From positions 1-37,427 of IMG/VR virus record IMGVR_UViG_3300028800_000201: a stretch of 37,427 bases of DNA. One strand, given 5' to 3'. The DNA comes from a virus. Every line of letters begins with the position of its first letter. Within the stretch, counting starts at the first letter, position 1. Shown one piece after another: positions 15,255 to 22,189 of the stretch. The notes beneath the pieces were generated by a model, which had not been told where the DNA came from, did not search any database, and saw nothing but the letters and a program-made list of their open reading frames with translations. A program made the translations under genes and the position numbers.

Positions 15255-15553
15255 AGCTAGAAGATTGGTTAGATACGTTACATATTGAACTACTGATTAA
15301 GCGTTATCCCGCTCAAGATAATCGGTATAGTGCTTGGTTTGGAGTCTTCAATGGAGAATTTTCATGGGAAACCGGGGAATTTAAACAACATGTTGGTGAC
15401 CCGATGCTTCGAGGCAAATATGGCAATGGAAAAACTCCTTCAGAAGCGGTCCAGAATTTCTTAAAAGAAGTTGGAGGAATGATCTTAATTTTAAAACCTT
15501 ATGGGGAAGATCGCAGACAACATATAGTGCCGAAGAATCTGGAATATCCATGA
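15251..15553 (+). CDS. Unknown 100-aa protein
   Basis: ATG 15251 (ATGA overlap), taken instead of an upstream alternative inside the previous gene. It contains YSAWFGVFNGEFSWETGEF and GKTPSEAVQNFLKEVGG. The second segment resembles the short 'G.T..EAV..FL' helix found in many small antitoxin-like or HicB-like folds, but no partner toxin is visible, so I make no functional call. Confidence 0.6.
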   Translation: MKLEDWLDTLHIELLIKRYPAQDNRYSAWFGVFNGEFSWETGEFKQHVGDPMLRGKYGNGKTPSEAVQNFLKEVGGMILILKPYGEDRRQHIVPKNLEYP

Positions 15554-15750
15554 CCGCCATCACGTGGTTCTTCCAGCTCTTCAGGGATGGCCATTGCCGC
15601 ATACAGACAATCCCTTTGGGCTATGAGGTTTTCGCGGACGACAGAGTCATGCACTACCAGGGTGATTCAGTTGAAGAAGCCGTGCTACAATTCTTAGGCT
15701 GGTATTTGAAAGATTTAAAAGAACAGAATTTAATTTCGACCCGAGGCTGA
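15550..15750 (+). CDS. Unknown 66-aa protein
   Basis: ATG 15550 (ATGA overlap). MTAITWFFQLFRDGHCRIQT, then a C-terminal helix (SVEEAVLQFLGWYLKDLKEQ) similar in style to the previous protein's 'EAV..FL' helix, hinting at distant relatedness of the two neighbours. It ends the first run of overlapping genes. Confidence 0.6.
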   Translation: MTAITWFFQLFRDGHCRIQTIPLGYEVFADDRVMHYQGDSVEEAVLQFLGWYLKDLKEQNLISTRG

Positions 15751-15766
15751 CAGCACGGGATTGATA

Positions 15767-15804
15767 GCCGCCGGGCGATTAATGTGAAGAGTCGACTCGG
15801 CGGC
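15767..15804 (+). promoter_or_regulatory. Intergenic stem-loop and palindrome
   Basis: GCCGCCG (15767-15773) pairs with CGGCGGC (15798-15804), and the loop contains the 10-bp palindrome GAGTCGACTC (15789-15798). GACTTTT follows. It sits in the only gap of the operon, before a strong GGAGG site, so it may be a partial terminator or mRNA-processing point. Confidence 0.45.
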
Positions 15805-15820
15805 GACTTTTGGAGGATTC

Positions 15821-16225
15821 ATGGAAAAAGAAGCAAAGATAGCGATAAGCTACATCTCAGTTGTTTTCATGTTGTTGTGTGGATTAATCTCGCTTTGCAT
15901 GTGGGGATGCCCGAAGTATCAAGTGTATAGCTCTAGACAAGAAGGAATGGCGCAACTTGCTCATGCCTCGTTTTCGCGAGAGGTTGCGGTAGCAGAAGCG
16001 AAAGCAAAGATGGAGGCGGCAGAACTTCTAGCTCAAGCCGATGTAAGTCGCGCTAAGGGAGCCGCTCAAGCCAACAAAATAATCGGCGATAGCTTAAAAG
16101 GTAACGAGGCATATCTCAGATATCTTTGGATTCAAAACCTTGAAAACTCCAAAGAGCATCAAGTTATCTACGTTCCAACTGAAGCAGGCCTTCCCATCCT
16201 AGAAGCTTCGAGGCTTAAGAAATGA
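15821..16225 (+). CDS. Membrane-anchored SPFH/prohibitin-like tail protein
   Basis: The protein has 134 aa, ATG 15821, with TGGAGGA upstream. A membrane helix occupies residues about 8-29 (AISYISVVFMLLCGLISLCM). It is followed by an Ala/Lys/Glu helix (AVAEAKAKMEAAELLAQADV, then SRAKGAAQANKIIGD) and YLWIQNLENSKEHQVIYVPT. The helix and the 'W...L....VIYVP' end match the C-terminal part of band-7/prohibitin (HflC-type) proteins, without the band-7 domain itself. Known phage versions are of unknown role; interference with host FtsH-HflKC is a possibility only. Confidence 0.65.
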   Translation: MEKEAKIAISYISVVFMLLCGLISLCMWGCPKYQVYSSRQEGMAQLAHASFSREVAVAEAKAKMEAAELLAQADVSRAKGAAQANKIIGDSLKGNEAYLRYLWIQNLENSKEHQVIYVPTEAGLPILEASRLKK

Positions 16226-16410
16226 AAACACTAATATTAGTATTTTTAGTATTTGTGGGATGTGACTGCAATAAGAAGAGCTCTTTTATCCTTCAATCAG
16301 GCGAAAAGGTTTCATGCCACTATTACTATCACAACTGTGGTATGGAACTACTCCATTGCGACAATGGCATGCAGTACAGTTGCGTTATTAACGCGAAGAG
16401 GATTCAATGA
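16222..16410 (+). CDS. Small Cys-rich lipoprotein
   Basis: The protein has 62 aa, ATG 16222 (ATGA overlap). MKTLILVFLVFVGCDC is a short lipoprotein signal with Cys14 as the likely lipid site. The mature part has Cys pairs (SCHYYYHNCGMELLHCDNG) that could form disulphides in the periplasm. It probably sits in the outer or inner membrane leaflet. A superinfection-exclusion role is possible but unproven. Confidence 0.6.
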   Translation: MKTLILVFLVFVGCDCNKKSSFILQSGEKVSCHYYYHNCGMELLHCDNGMQYSCVINAKRIQ

Positions 16411-16613
16411 GCGTTACCTGTGGACCCCACGGCTGGCGTCACGCTTATCAACAATGTCCTTCATGCGCACCTTTAATGGGGCAACAGACCCATCCTGGCT
16501 GGCAGAACCAACAAATTCCACAGAGACAAGACCAATCCAATTACGAATACCAGATTCTCTGCAAGCTTGATGAGATTTTAAGTCTACTTCGACAGATTAT
16601 TAAAAAGCCATGA
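16407..16613 (+). CDS. Small Cys/His protein with coil
   Basis: The protein has 68 aa, ATG 16407 (ATGA overlap). It begins CGPHGWRHAYQQCPSC, a Cys/His knuckle seen in other small phage proteins. The middle is Gln-rich and the C-terminus is a helix (LDEILSLLRQIIKK). Function unknown. Confidence 0.6.
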   Translation: MSVTCGPHGWRHAYQQCPSCAPLMGQQTHPGWQNQQIPQRQDQSNYEYQILCKLDEILSLLRQIIKKP

Positions 16614-16975
16614 CCGAAGCCGAAGCAATCGATGTTGTTTCGAAATTAAAATATAAGCCCGGCTCGAGATTCAATTGTTGGCGAGCGGATGGCATGGACG
16701 CCATCCAAATCACTATATCTTTACAAGTTGAAGATGCTTGTTATTGGAAAGAAAAGGAAAAGCCAGTAATCCCGATTCTCACACAAGCCTTTCTTGTATA
16801 TGAAGCTTTAAATGGAATGACCGAAAGAGATTTTTTAGATTGGATAAAATATCAAACACATCTTATGGAACGGCATGAATCAACTGAGTGGTTGCGGTTT
16901 GATGGAAAATTGTTAGAAGACCCACATCCCGGTATCGCTAGGTACATGGGCTCCGTTAAGCTCGACCTCGACTAA
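16610..16975 (+). CDS. Unknown 121-aa protein ending the micro-gene operon
   Basis: ATG 16610 (ATGA overlap). It contains GSRFNCWRADGMDAIQITIS, then IPILTQAFLVYEALNGMTER and DFLDWIKYQTHLMERHE. The pattern of an N-terminal sheet and C-terminal helices is familiar from small phage proteins of unknown role. Its stop codon overlaps that of the convergent minus gene by 4 bp (16972-16975), so there is no room for a terminator between the two operons. Confidence 0.65.
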   Translation: MTEAEAIDVVSKLKYKPGSRFNCWRADGMDAIQITISLQVEDACYWKEKEKPVIPILTQAFLVYEALNGMTERDFLDWIKYQTHLMERHESTEWLRFDGKLLEDPHPGIARYMGSVKLDLD

Positions 16976-17502
16976 TCCCTCTTAAACGCGCAGCCGTTCT
17001 CATGGCCGTTCAGGATTGAGACGCAATGGCAATCGTCGGAGCCTGGAATTCTGCCCCGTTTGATTCCATACAAAGTGGAATCTGCCGATGCCGCAGCTTT
17101 ATCAAGACACTCCTGACACCAGCCTGGCGCTTCATCGCAGGAGAAAGGTTTCTTGCAATCATGGCAAGCGAAGGGGTGTGCATGAAACGCATTCGGACGC
17201 TTAGCGGGTTGCGCGAAATCCCTACTTTGTAAACACTTCCTGCATTCCGCTCTGTCTGCGGAGACAGGCCGGAAATCATGTATGCAATCGACCATCACGG
17301 CTCTGATAAAACTCTCCCGAATCGCGGACCAAGGGCGCATGTACTTTTTTACCCGAAAAATCTGAGCGCCTTTATTCGTAATGGTATGCGTTTTCTTTGA
17401 TTTCGGATAGTAGATTTCTAAATCCTTCTCATCAATCCTAGGATTGGTGAAGGCTTCATTTGGAATGTTTGCCCTCTTCCAAGCGTCAGTAAAAGTACAC
17501 AC
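16972..17502 (-). CDS. Cys-rich zinc-binding protein downstream of terminase
   Basis: The protein has 176 aa, GTG 17502, which overlaps the terminase TAG by one base, with GGGGAGG upstream. The N-terminal half holds FRVKKYMRPWSAIRESFIRA. The C-terminal half has CRKC, CHDC, CDEAPGWCQEC and CHC, enough for two zinc sites. Translational coupling to terminase suggests a packaging accessory or nuclease. The HNH motif is not clearly present. Function unknown. Confidence 0.65.
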   Translation of the reverse strand: MCTFTDAWKRANIPNEAFTNPRIDEKDLEIYYPKSKKTHTITNKGAQIFRVKKYMRPWSAIRESFIRAVMVDCIHDFRPVSADRAECRKCLQSRDFAQPAKRPNAFHAHPFACHDCKKPFSCDEAPGWCQECLDKAAASADSTLYGIKRGRIPGSDDCHCVSILNGHENGCAFKRD

Positions 17503-18884
17503 TAGTCGTCCTCCCCATTTTCTATCTTTGAAATTCTTTCAAACTCGCCGTCGAACATTTCATCTTCTTGTTGTTTAAAGTATTCCGAGGTTCCCGGCTT
17601 TGGCGAGTCCGGCTTCTTTTCAAACGCGTAAGCATACGCTTCCTTCCACGCGTACACCACGGCGTCACAAATATCAGAATGAAATCTGTCAGAGATAATC
17701 TTTTTGTCAGGCGTTGATTTATCACGGTCCCATTCTACCTTATTGCAATCTTGAGAGAGCTTTGAAAAGGGTTTCGCTTTAAACTTACCATTCCTTAGCG
17801 TGTCGTTAAAGAGCTCTATATACTCAAGCTTTCTACTCTTATCGGCAGGAATCATGGGAATCTTATAACGCTTTGATATCTCTTCAGTAATCTTTTTGCC
17901 TAGCCCTGCCGTGTCGATTACTATTCGAGAGAAGTCGTATTTCTTTTGAAGCTTGTCTATCTGTTTTCTAAGAGAGGTTATGTCTTGGTGAGGCGTTATC
18001 ATTTCTTCGACGAGATAGGTCGTGTCACCGAACTCCTGATAGGCGAGAACCGCCAAGGCGTCCGCGTCGTCAAAACCAAGGTCTATCCCAAGGATAAAAG
18101 TCCACTCAGCTTTTGGCAGCTCCGTGTAATCGTTGATGGCGCTATCGTATTGGAATACGAGACTTGTTCTATCGATGACCCATTTCCCAAACCACTCTCT
18201 TTGGATTGATGGATCCTTTACGGTGACGCCTCTACGCTTTAATTCGCGATCTAGCATTCCAGGCGGGATGTAAGGATTTTCCTTCCACGACCAAAAGTGG
18301 TGAGACCACTCTGGATTCTTTGTTAGGTCATAGAAATAACCAACGGGAACGGGGCCGGGAGTTCCAATCACGCAAAGAGTTCCCGCATGGTCCATGAGAG
18401 ATGGCCCAATCACATCGTCGATTAGGTCTTTGATGTAGGCCGGAAAACTTTGGGTTTCGTCAAGGTATGCCTTCTTCACGGGAAGTCCGCGCATATCTTC
18501 AATGGAGGAGCGATCTTTAGCGCCGAGCAGATAAATCACAGAGCCATTCAAATAGGTTATTGAAAGGTCCGACTCGTTGGGGATTCCCCGAAGATGGAAT
18601 TTCTTGTTCAGCCGTTTAAATTCTGGCCAGACAAGGCGCTTGGCATTCTTTCGAGAGAGAGTAATGTAGAGGCAAACTGAATTAGGATTATCAACGGCAG
18701 TGAAAGTCAGGTCTGCAACGCAAGAAGTAGATTTGCCTGCCCTGCGGGTAGTGACCGCAATCTTGAACGGAGCAGGATCTTGCACAAAAGCCAACTGCTC
18801 CCTAAAGAGATATTCCTTAAGAGCAAATGGAACAGAGACGCCGTGGCGTTTTTGTAATTCTCGAAAGAGGGATGTTTTGTCCAC
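17502..18884 (-). CDS. terL: Terminase large subunit
   Basis: The protein has 460 aa from GTG 18884 (AAGGA eight bases upstream). The packaging ATPase domain has Walker A TTRRAGKST (45-53), Walker B KKAYLDETQ (D142/E143) and the coupling motif VIGTPGP. The RNase H-like nuclease domain shows GIDLGFDD (D268), VIDTAGLG (D324) and DRFHSDICDA (D404/D407). It cuts concatemeric DNA and drives it through the portal. Small overlapping genes precede it, one of which may be the small subunit. Its separation from the portal by a plus-strand block is unusual. Confidence 0.95.
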   Translation of the reverse strand: MDKTSLFRELQKRHGVSVPFALKEYLFREQLAFVQDPAPFKIAVTTRRAGKSTSCVADLTFTAVDNPNSVCLYITLSRKNAKRLVWPEFKRLNKKFHLRGIPNESDLSITYLNGSVIYLLGAKDRSSIEDMRGLPVKKAYLDETQSFPAYIKDLIDDVIGPSLMDHAGTLCVIGTPGPVPVGYFYDLTKNPEWSHHFWSWKENPYIPPGMLDRELKRRGVTVKDPSIQREWFGKWVIDRTSLVFQYDSAINDYTELPKAEWTFILGIDLGFDDADALAVLAYQEFGDTTYLVEEMITPHQDITSLRKQIDKLQKKYDFSRIVIDTAGLGKKITEEISKRYKIPMIPADKSRKLEYIELFNDTLRNGKFKAKPFSKLSQDCNKVEWDRDKSTPDKKIISDRFHSDICDAVVYAWKEAYAYAFEKKPDSPKPGTSEYFKQQEDEMFDGEFERISKIENGEDD

Positions 18885-18887
18885 ATG

Positions 18888-19070
18888 TTAGTCCTTAAGG
18901 CCAAAGGCCATTCTTAGGAGTTTTCGTTTCTCTTCTTTCCGATCAACCCATGGCTTTCTAACCCAGCCAGTTTTCTTAATATGTAGTTCTCGCCAGAAAG
19001 CACGCAGTCCCCATTTGAGATCTTCTTTGTCTTGTCTTGTAAGCTCGCTTCGAATCTTTCTACGGCTCAT
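18888..19070 (-). CDS. Small basic protein upstream of terminase
   Basis: The protein has 60 aa, ATG 19070 (ATGA overlap). It is rich in Arg/Lys/Trp (MSRRKIRSELTRQDKEDLKW, then WVDRKEEKRKLLRMAFG). It is likely a nucleic-acid-binding helical peptide. It ends three bases before the terminase start. Confidence 0.6.
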   Translation of the reverse strand: MSRRKIRSELTRQDKEDLKWGLRAFWRELHIKKTGWVRKPWVDRKEEKRKLLRMAFGLKD

Positions 19071-19255
19071 TGTTTCCCTTCTTCTTTTACTCGATAGAAT
19101 TCATTTTCAGCCTTGAGACGGCCATTTTCTGAGCTTAGTTGCATAAGAACTCTCGCCCAATAAGCGGGAAGTGGTTCCGCTATGGCATCTTCGGAAAGAG
19201 AACAAGTGTGGGAGTTACCGATGTAATTCATATGACAGTCTGGACAGTAATTCAT
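19067..19255 (-). CDS. Small zinc-knuckle/coil protein
   Basis: The protein has 62 aa, ATG 19255 (ATGA overlap). CPDC, then HTC within MNYCPDCHMNYIGNSHTC, give a possible C-x2-C-x-H zinc site, and the C-terminal helix (VLMQLSSENGRLKAENEFYR) is a likely coiled coil. Function unknown. Confidence 0.6.
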   Translation of the reverse strand: MNYCPDCHMNYIGNSHTCSLSEDAIAEPLPAYWARVLMQLSSENGRLKAENEFYRVKEEGKQ

Positions 19256-19623
19256 TTCTTCCCCTTCTTTAGAAGTTCCTTCAGTTGCTTTTCTATTTCA
19301 TCGTCGGACATTACTTCGCGGGCCTTTGCTTCTGCGGCTTCTCGAATCGCGTGAAGGTCCAATTGTTGTTTCTTCACTTCGCCCAAGAGCTTTACGTAAG
19401 CAACAAGGTCCGAAGCATCCTTTGAATCGAGCTTTGAACCAATCACTCGAAGCTTTAAATGCTTCAATTCCTTCGAAACAATCCCCATTGCAGTCCCATA
19501 AAGACGCTTGATTTGGGGCGAAACCCCATCAAAAGATGGGTTTTTTGCACTGTGCGCTGGTTGCAACATCTTGATATCCTTAGATTCCCTGCCTGATTTT
19601 GGGGGCTTTTTTCCCCCGGTCAT
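19252..19623 (-). CDS. Helical protein, candidate terminase small subunit
   Basis: The protein has 123 aa, ATG 19623 (ATGA overlap). It has a basic N-terminal tail, a central helical region (VSKELKHLKLRVIGSKLDSK, then DLVAYVKLLGEVKKQQLDL) and a C-terminal coil (DDEIEKQLKELLKKGKK). Size, basic start, coil and place just before terL are compatible with a small terminase, but no helix-turn-helix is obvious and I give this only as the best candidate. Confidence 0.5.
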   Translation of the reverse strand: MTGGKKPPKSGRESKDIKMLQPAHSAKNPSFDGVSPQIKRLYGTAMGIVSKELKHLKLRVIGSKLDSKDASDLVAYVKLLGEVKKQQLDLHAIREAAEAKAREVMSDDEIEKQLKELLKKGKK

Positions 19624-20087
19624 GCGTCTAGCTTTCTCCGCCCGCTAGGTTGATCCCCGTCGGGCTGATTCATGATCTCAGTTAATTTTTCTTCATGTTT
19701 TTTTCTTTTGTCTAACCATTCCAGAATTTTGAATTCCGAAAGTTCTTCAGGGCTCATCAACATTATTTTTTCGCCGTATTCGGTTTGTTGTTGTTTTCGT
19801 TTCTCTCGTCGCGCATCTGCTTCTGCAATTTTCTGTGCAACTTCTTGTTTTCCTTCAACTCCAAATTTGGCTAGCGTTACAGTTGCTTCGCCTAATCTGT
19901 ATTGATCTCCTTCTTTCAAAAGAGAATGGAATTCATACCGGGCGCGGCGCTTCTGTTCAAATAGCTGCCACCATGATGCAGAATTTTTTATTACGATGCC
20001 GCTCTTCTTTGTGCCCTTGATTTTTCCTACGACAACGGAAACAAAAAGAGGGAGAAGACTTATGAATGTTTTGATTCTTTTAAGCAT
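19620..20087 (-). CDS. Membrane-anchored Glu/Lys-rich coil protein
   Basis: The protein has 155 aa. ATG 20087 is chosen since it overlaps the previous stop region; a longer frame would start inside that gene. A hydrophobic stretch (FISLLPLFVSVVVG, residues 7-20) precedes a soluble coil (KIAEADARREKRKQQQTEYG). It could tether an assembly or packaging complex to the membrane. Function unknown. Confidence 0.6.
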   Translation of the reverse strand: MLKRIKTFISLLPLFVSVVVGKIKGTKKSGIVIKNSASWWQLFEQKRRARYEFHSLLKEGDQYRLGEATVTLAKFGVEGKQEVAQKIAEADARREKRKQQQTEYGEKIMLMSPEELSEFKILEWLDKRKKHEEKLTEIMNQPDGDQPSGRRKLDA

Positions 20088-20334
20088 CTTTTTTCTTTTT
20101 GAATTGTTCTTTTGGCTCACTTGATTCGTCTTCGAGAACAATTGACTGGAAGTTAACGTAAGGAAGAATGAACCTTGTTCCGTTATATTTGCAGTTTACG
20201 CCAGCAAATCCCAATTCCATTTCAATTCCTGGGAATGTTTGTTGGTCTAAAGCTTTCTCAACGTGTTTTTTTAGTCCAGGAACAAATCCTGTTTGATGCA
20301 TGTGAGCGTATTTTACTTTTTCGTTTTCTTTCAT
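20080..20334 (-). CDS. Unknown 84-aa protein
   Basis: ATG 20334 (ATGA overlap with the GNAT-like gene). It contains GLKKHVEKALDQQTFPGIEM, then a beta strand-rich core (LGFAGVNCKYNGTRFILPYV) and an acidic/lysine tail. It is a small soluble domain that I cannot assign. Confidence 0.6.
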   Translation of the reverse strand: MKENEKVKYAHMHQTGFVPGLKKHVEKALDQQTFPGIEMELGFAGVNCKYNGTRFILPYVNFQSIVLEDESSEPKEQFKKKKDA

Positions 20335-20651
20335 TTATCCTCCAAGGATTTTAATAGTTTTTCAGAAATGCTTAGTTTTGGGTCTCGCCATGCGAGTTTT
20401 AAATAGCTGAATGGCTTTTCGCCATCTTGAAATGCATAGCCAAGAATTACGTCTGGGGATTCAGAAAGGCAGGCGACTTTTACTTTTTGAGTTTCTAGGA
20501 CTTTTTCCAGTCTCTTGTGTTGGAGCGCCATCCAGGTGTGCTTCTTTAGAGTCGTGCCTTGGGTTTTGGAATACCAATAGTTTTTTAGGTAGGTTGAGAA
20601 CAGGAATGGGTGATCGTCTGGCTCGGCATCCCTTATTTGAATGTGTGTCAT
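20331..20651 (-). CDS. GNAT-like acetyltransferase fold, truncated
   Basis: The protein has 106 aa. ATG 20651 is preceded by GAAGG; the frame extends further upstream but without a ribosome site. IQIRDAEPDDHPFLFSTYLK and VKVACLSESPDVILGYAF match the first half of a GNAT-like family found in podoviruses. The acetyl-CoA loop (R/Q-x-x-G-x-A) normally following is absent: LAWRDPKLSISEKLLKSLED. It may have lost catalysis. The 16-bp motif copy D lies 28 bp upstream of its ATG. Confidence 0.6.
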   Translation of the reverse strand: MTHIQIRDAEPDDHPFLFSTYLKNYWYSKTQGTTLKKHTWMALQHKRLEKVLETQKVKVACLSESPDVILGYAFQDGEKPFSYLKLAWRDPKLSISEKLLKSLEDK

Positions 20652-21096
20652 TGTCGCTTCCTTCAGTCGCTTCTTTTTTGTGTAATTGAGACAATCTGAG
20701 CCCAAATTGCGATTGCAGCCGATTGATAGCGTATGCTGATTGCCTCTGCGTCAAGTCTAGCTCTTTGGCTATTTGTCTTGTTGAAAGCCCGTCACAATGG
20801 AGCTTCCATATTTCTTTATGCTTCTTTGATTTAAACTTTCCCGTGTGAAGAACTTGTCCGGCAGCTCTGTAATAGTCTTGTTGGGATTCTTTCCATATTA
20901 AGGAGCTATATCCAGCGCTTCCTGAATACCGCGGCTCTAGTCCGTTTATCCGAGCGGAAATAGTTCCAGACCAAGCTTTTAAAAGCCCAGTCTTACGATC
21001 TTCAATGTCTTCAAATCCGGATTCTGCAAGTTTTTTGTCCCAATACTCAAGTTGCTGCGCAAGGTCCGTTTTCTTTTTCTTTCTTCTGTTCTTCAT
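20461..21096 (-). CDS. Helix-turn-helix DNA-binding protein with anomalous C-terminus
   Basis: The frame gives 211 aa from ATG 21096. Residues 1-130 match a family frequent in phages: YYRAAGQVLHTGKFKSKKHK, then IWKLHCDGLSTRQIAKELDL and QRQSAYAINRLQSQF, a clear helix-turn-helix at about 103-128. Relatives usually end soon after this. Here the frame runs 63 codons out of phase through the next gene, with low-complexity Ser/Pro/Lys content. An A6 run after codon 138 would, with one extra A, stop at TGA 20665-20663 and give about 143 aa. It may regulate late genes and could act at the 16-bp motif, which lies in its own 3' end. Confidence 0.65.
   Translation of the reverse strand: MKNRRKKKKTDLAQQLEYWDKKLAESGFEDIEDRKTGLLKAWSGTISARINGLEPRYSGSAGYSSLIWKESQQDYYRAAGQVLHTGKFKSKKHKEIWKLHCDGLSTRQIAKELDLTQRQSAYAINRLQSQFGLRLSQLHKKEATEGSDNDTHSNKGCRARRSPIPVLNLPKKLLVFQNPRHDSKEAHLDGAPTQETGKSPRNSKSKSRLPF
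20679..20694 (-). promoter_or_regulatory. 16-bp conserved motif, copy D (candidate late promoter)
   Basis: The minus strand reads TTGTCTCAATTACACA, inside the 3' part of the helix-turn-helix gene and 28 bp before the ATG at 20651. It is followed by AAAAAAG instead of the AATGTTG seen in copies A and B. It would start the operon ending with terminase. Confidence 0.75.
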
Positions 21097-21349
21097 CTAG
21101 AAGTTTCAATGCTTCAGACGCAACTTGATTTGCTGCGGCCTTTTTCAATTGGTTCGCAAGTCTTCTTTTTGGAAATCGAGCCATATCTGGCGGTAAAGAA
21201 AATATGAATTGAGAGATTACAGCTCTAAGCTTGTTGTTATCGGGAAGTCCGGAAAGCCAAGCCACATCTGCAACAAAGATATTAAACTCTGTCATTCCTT
21301 GTGGAAGGGTCGACGGGAAAAAGGATCGCAGCCATTTAATGAATCTCAT
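21047..21349 (-). CDS. Unknown 100-aa protein
   Basis: ATG 21349 (overlaps the coil gene by 14 bp). An N-terminal basic/aromatic stretch (MRFIKWLRSFFPSTLPQG) is followed by FNIFVADVAWLSGLPDNNKL and helices ending in a Lys/Glu tail. The pattern 'F..F..DV..L..LPDN...R.AI' is known to me from small phage proteins without function. Its 3' end overlaps the helix-turn-helix gene by 50 bp. Confidence 0.6.
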   Translation of the reverse strand: MRFIKWLRSFFPSTLPQGMTEFNIFVADVAWLSGLPDNNKLRAVISQFIFSLPPDMARFPKRRLANQLKKAAANQVASEALKLLDEEQKKEKENGPCAAT

Positions 21350-21581
21350 TAGGCGTCTCCGTTTTCTCTTCTCCCTGAGAAATCTTGTTCACGACTTCTT
21401 GTTTAACCTTTGCGCGGAGCTCTTTGCCCTTTTTCTCAAGTTGTTCCATTTCGTTTAGAACTCTATTGATTGAGGTTTCGATTTGTCTCTTTTGAAAGTT
21501 TAGGTTGCCGATATGAAGTGCCCTTAGATCGAATTCTCTTTCGAGCTCTTGAATGCTCAGAGAAACCTTCTTTTTGAACAT
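21336..21581 (-). CDS. Coiled-coil protein
   Basis: The protein has 81 aa, ATG 21581. Residues 10-70 form one long charged helix (ELEREFDLRALHIGNLNFQK, then RVLNEMEQLEKKGKELRAK). No other domain. Possibly a dimeric regulator or assembly factor; function unknown. Confidence 0.6.
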   Translation of the reverse strand: MFKKKVSLSIQELEREFDLRALHIGNLNFQKRQIETSINRVLNEMEQLEKKGKELRAKVKQEVVNKISQGEEKTETPNEIH

Positions 21582-21653
21582 TTATCCCCCTAGAATGATT
21601 GAGAGTAGTAAAAGGACTAAAACGATAGCCAGGAAAACGAAGTCTTTATCCAT
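21582..21653 (-). CDS. 23-aa single-pass membrane peptide
   Basis: ATG 21653 to TAA 21582-21584, ending directly before the next ATG. The peptide is MDKDF followed by a hydrophobic run VFLAIVLVLLLLSIILGG. AAGG lies upstream at loose spacing. Too short for usual gene calls; accepted because of its tight packing and a plausible membrane helix. Confidence 0.4.
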   Translation of the reverse strand: MDKDFVFLAIVLVLLLLSIILGG

Positions 21654-21675
21654 GTTGTGCGGAGCCTTAATCATA

Positions 21676-22011
21676 TCACATAGGCATTGAGCGTTTAGGA
21701 CGCTGCGAGTTACATTGCATGCCCGCTTCTTCAATCACTGAAGAGAGCTCAAACCGGCGCCTATTCTCACTTTCAATACGCACTAAAAAGCGGCCTATTT
21801 TGAACGCCTGTATAAGTCCGGCTTCCCGCAGGCAAAGAAGGATTTCCCTTAATTTGTACGGTTTAACCACATTTCGAGCGATCGCCGTGGGGATAAAGCT
21901 TGTTTCTGTTTTATTCACCCTTTCCCTATCGGCATCGAGAAAGGCATACTTAAAGGGCTCAGCGGCATGGATAGACATGCACATTAGGTTGCGCGGAAGA
22001 ATTAACTTCAT
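21676..22011 (-). CDS. Possible winged-helix regulator
   Basis: The protein has 111 aa, ATG 22011. Residues about 52-82 (KPYKLREILLCLREAGLIQA then FKIGRFLVRIE) look like a winged-helix DNA-binding unit with a beta wing. It is the first gene of the left-going operon and faces the divergent recombinase/lysis operon across a 180-bp control region. Such a place suits a regulator. No close family is recognised. Confidence 0.5.
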   Translation of the reverse strand: MKLILPRNLMCMSIHAAEPFKYAFLDADRERVNKTETSFIPTAIARNVVKPYKLREILLCLREAGLIQAFKIGRFLVRIESENRRRFELSSVIEEAGMQCNSQRPKRSMPM

Positions 22012-22189
22012 CTTAGGGGCGGCTTCTAAACCATTCGGCGCTGTCCCAGCCTGGATACCAGATAGCGTGAGTCCGAAGGATCGTGGAGCGGCCGATCACA
22101 CGCGACCTCGGTAAGAAAGTCGGGCCTGGGCATAAACTAGACAAATCGTTGAATTGTCCTGTTTTCTAAAATCTGCCGATAAGCCTTAC
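22012..22189. promoter_or_regulatory. Divergent control region with several small hairpins
   Basis: Between two divergent operons. It includes CTGG-ATA-CCAG, TCC-GAA-GGA, and GATCG...CGATC nested within GCGTG...CACGC. These may be operators, a structured RNA or the recombination (attP-like) site of the adjacent recombinase. No tRNA fits. Confidence 0.4.

Noticed and set aside
20331-20705. Longer start (20705) of the GNAT-like gene
   Set aside because: It begins at TTG and would run through motif copy D; ATG 20651 has a better ribosome site and fits the family start.
21719-22114. 131-codon plus-strand frame opposite the regulator at 21676-22011
   Set aside because: Random-like composition; spans the divergent control region.
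22012-22153. tRNA gene or tRNA-embedded attachment site
   Set aside because: I looked for a cloverleaf and the GGTTCGA T-loop signature on both strands and found neither.
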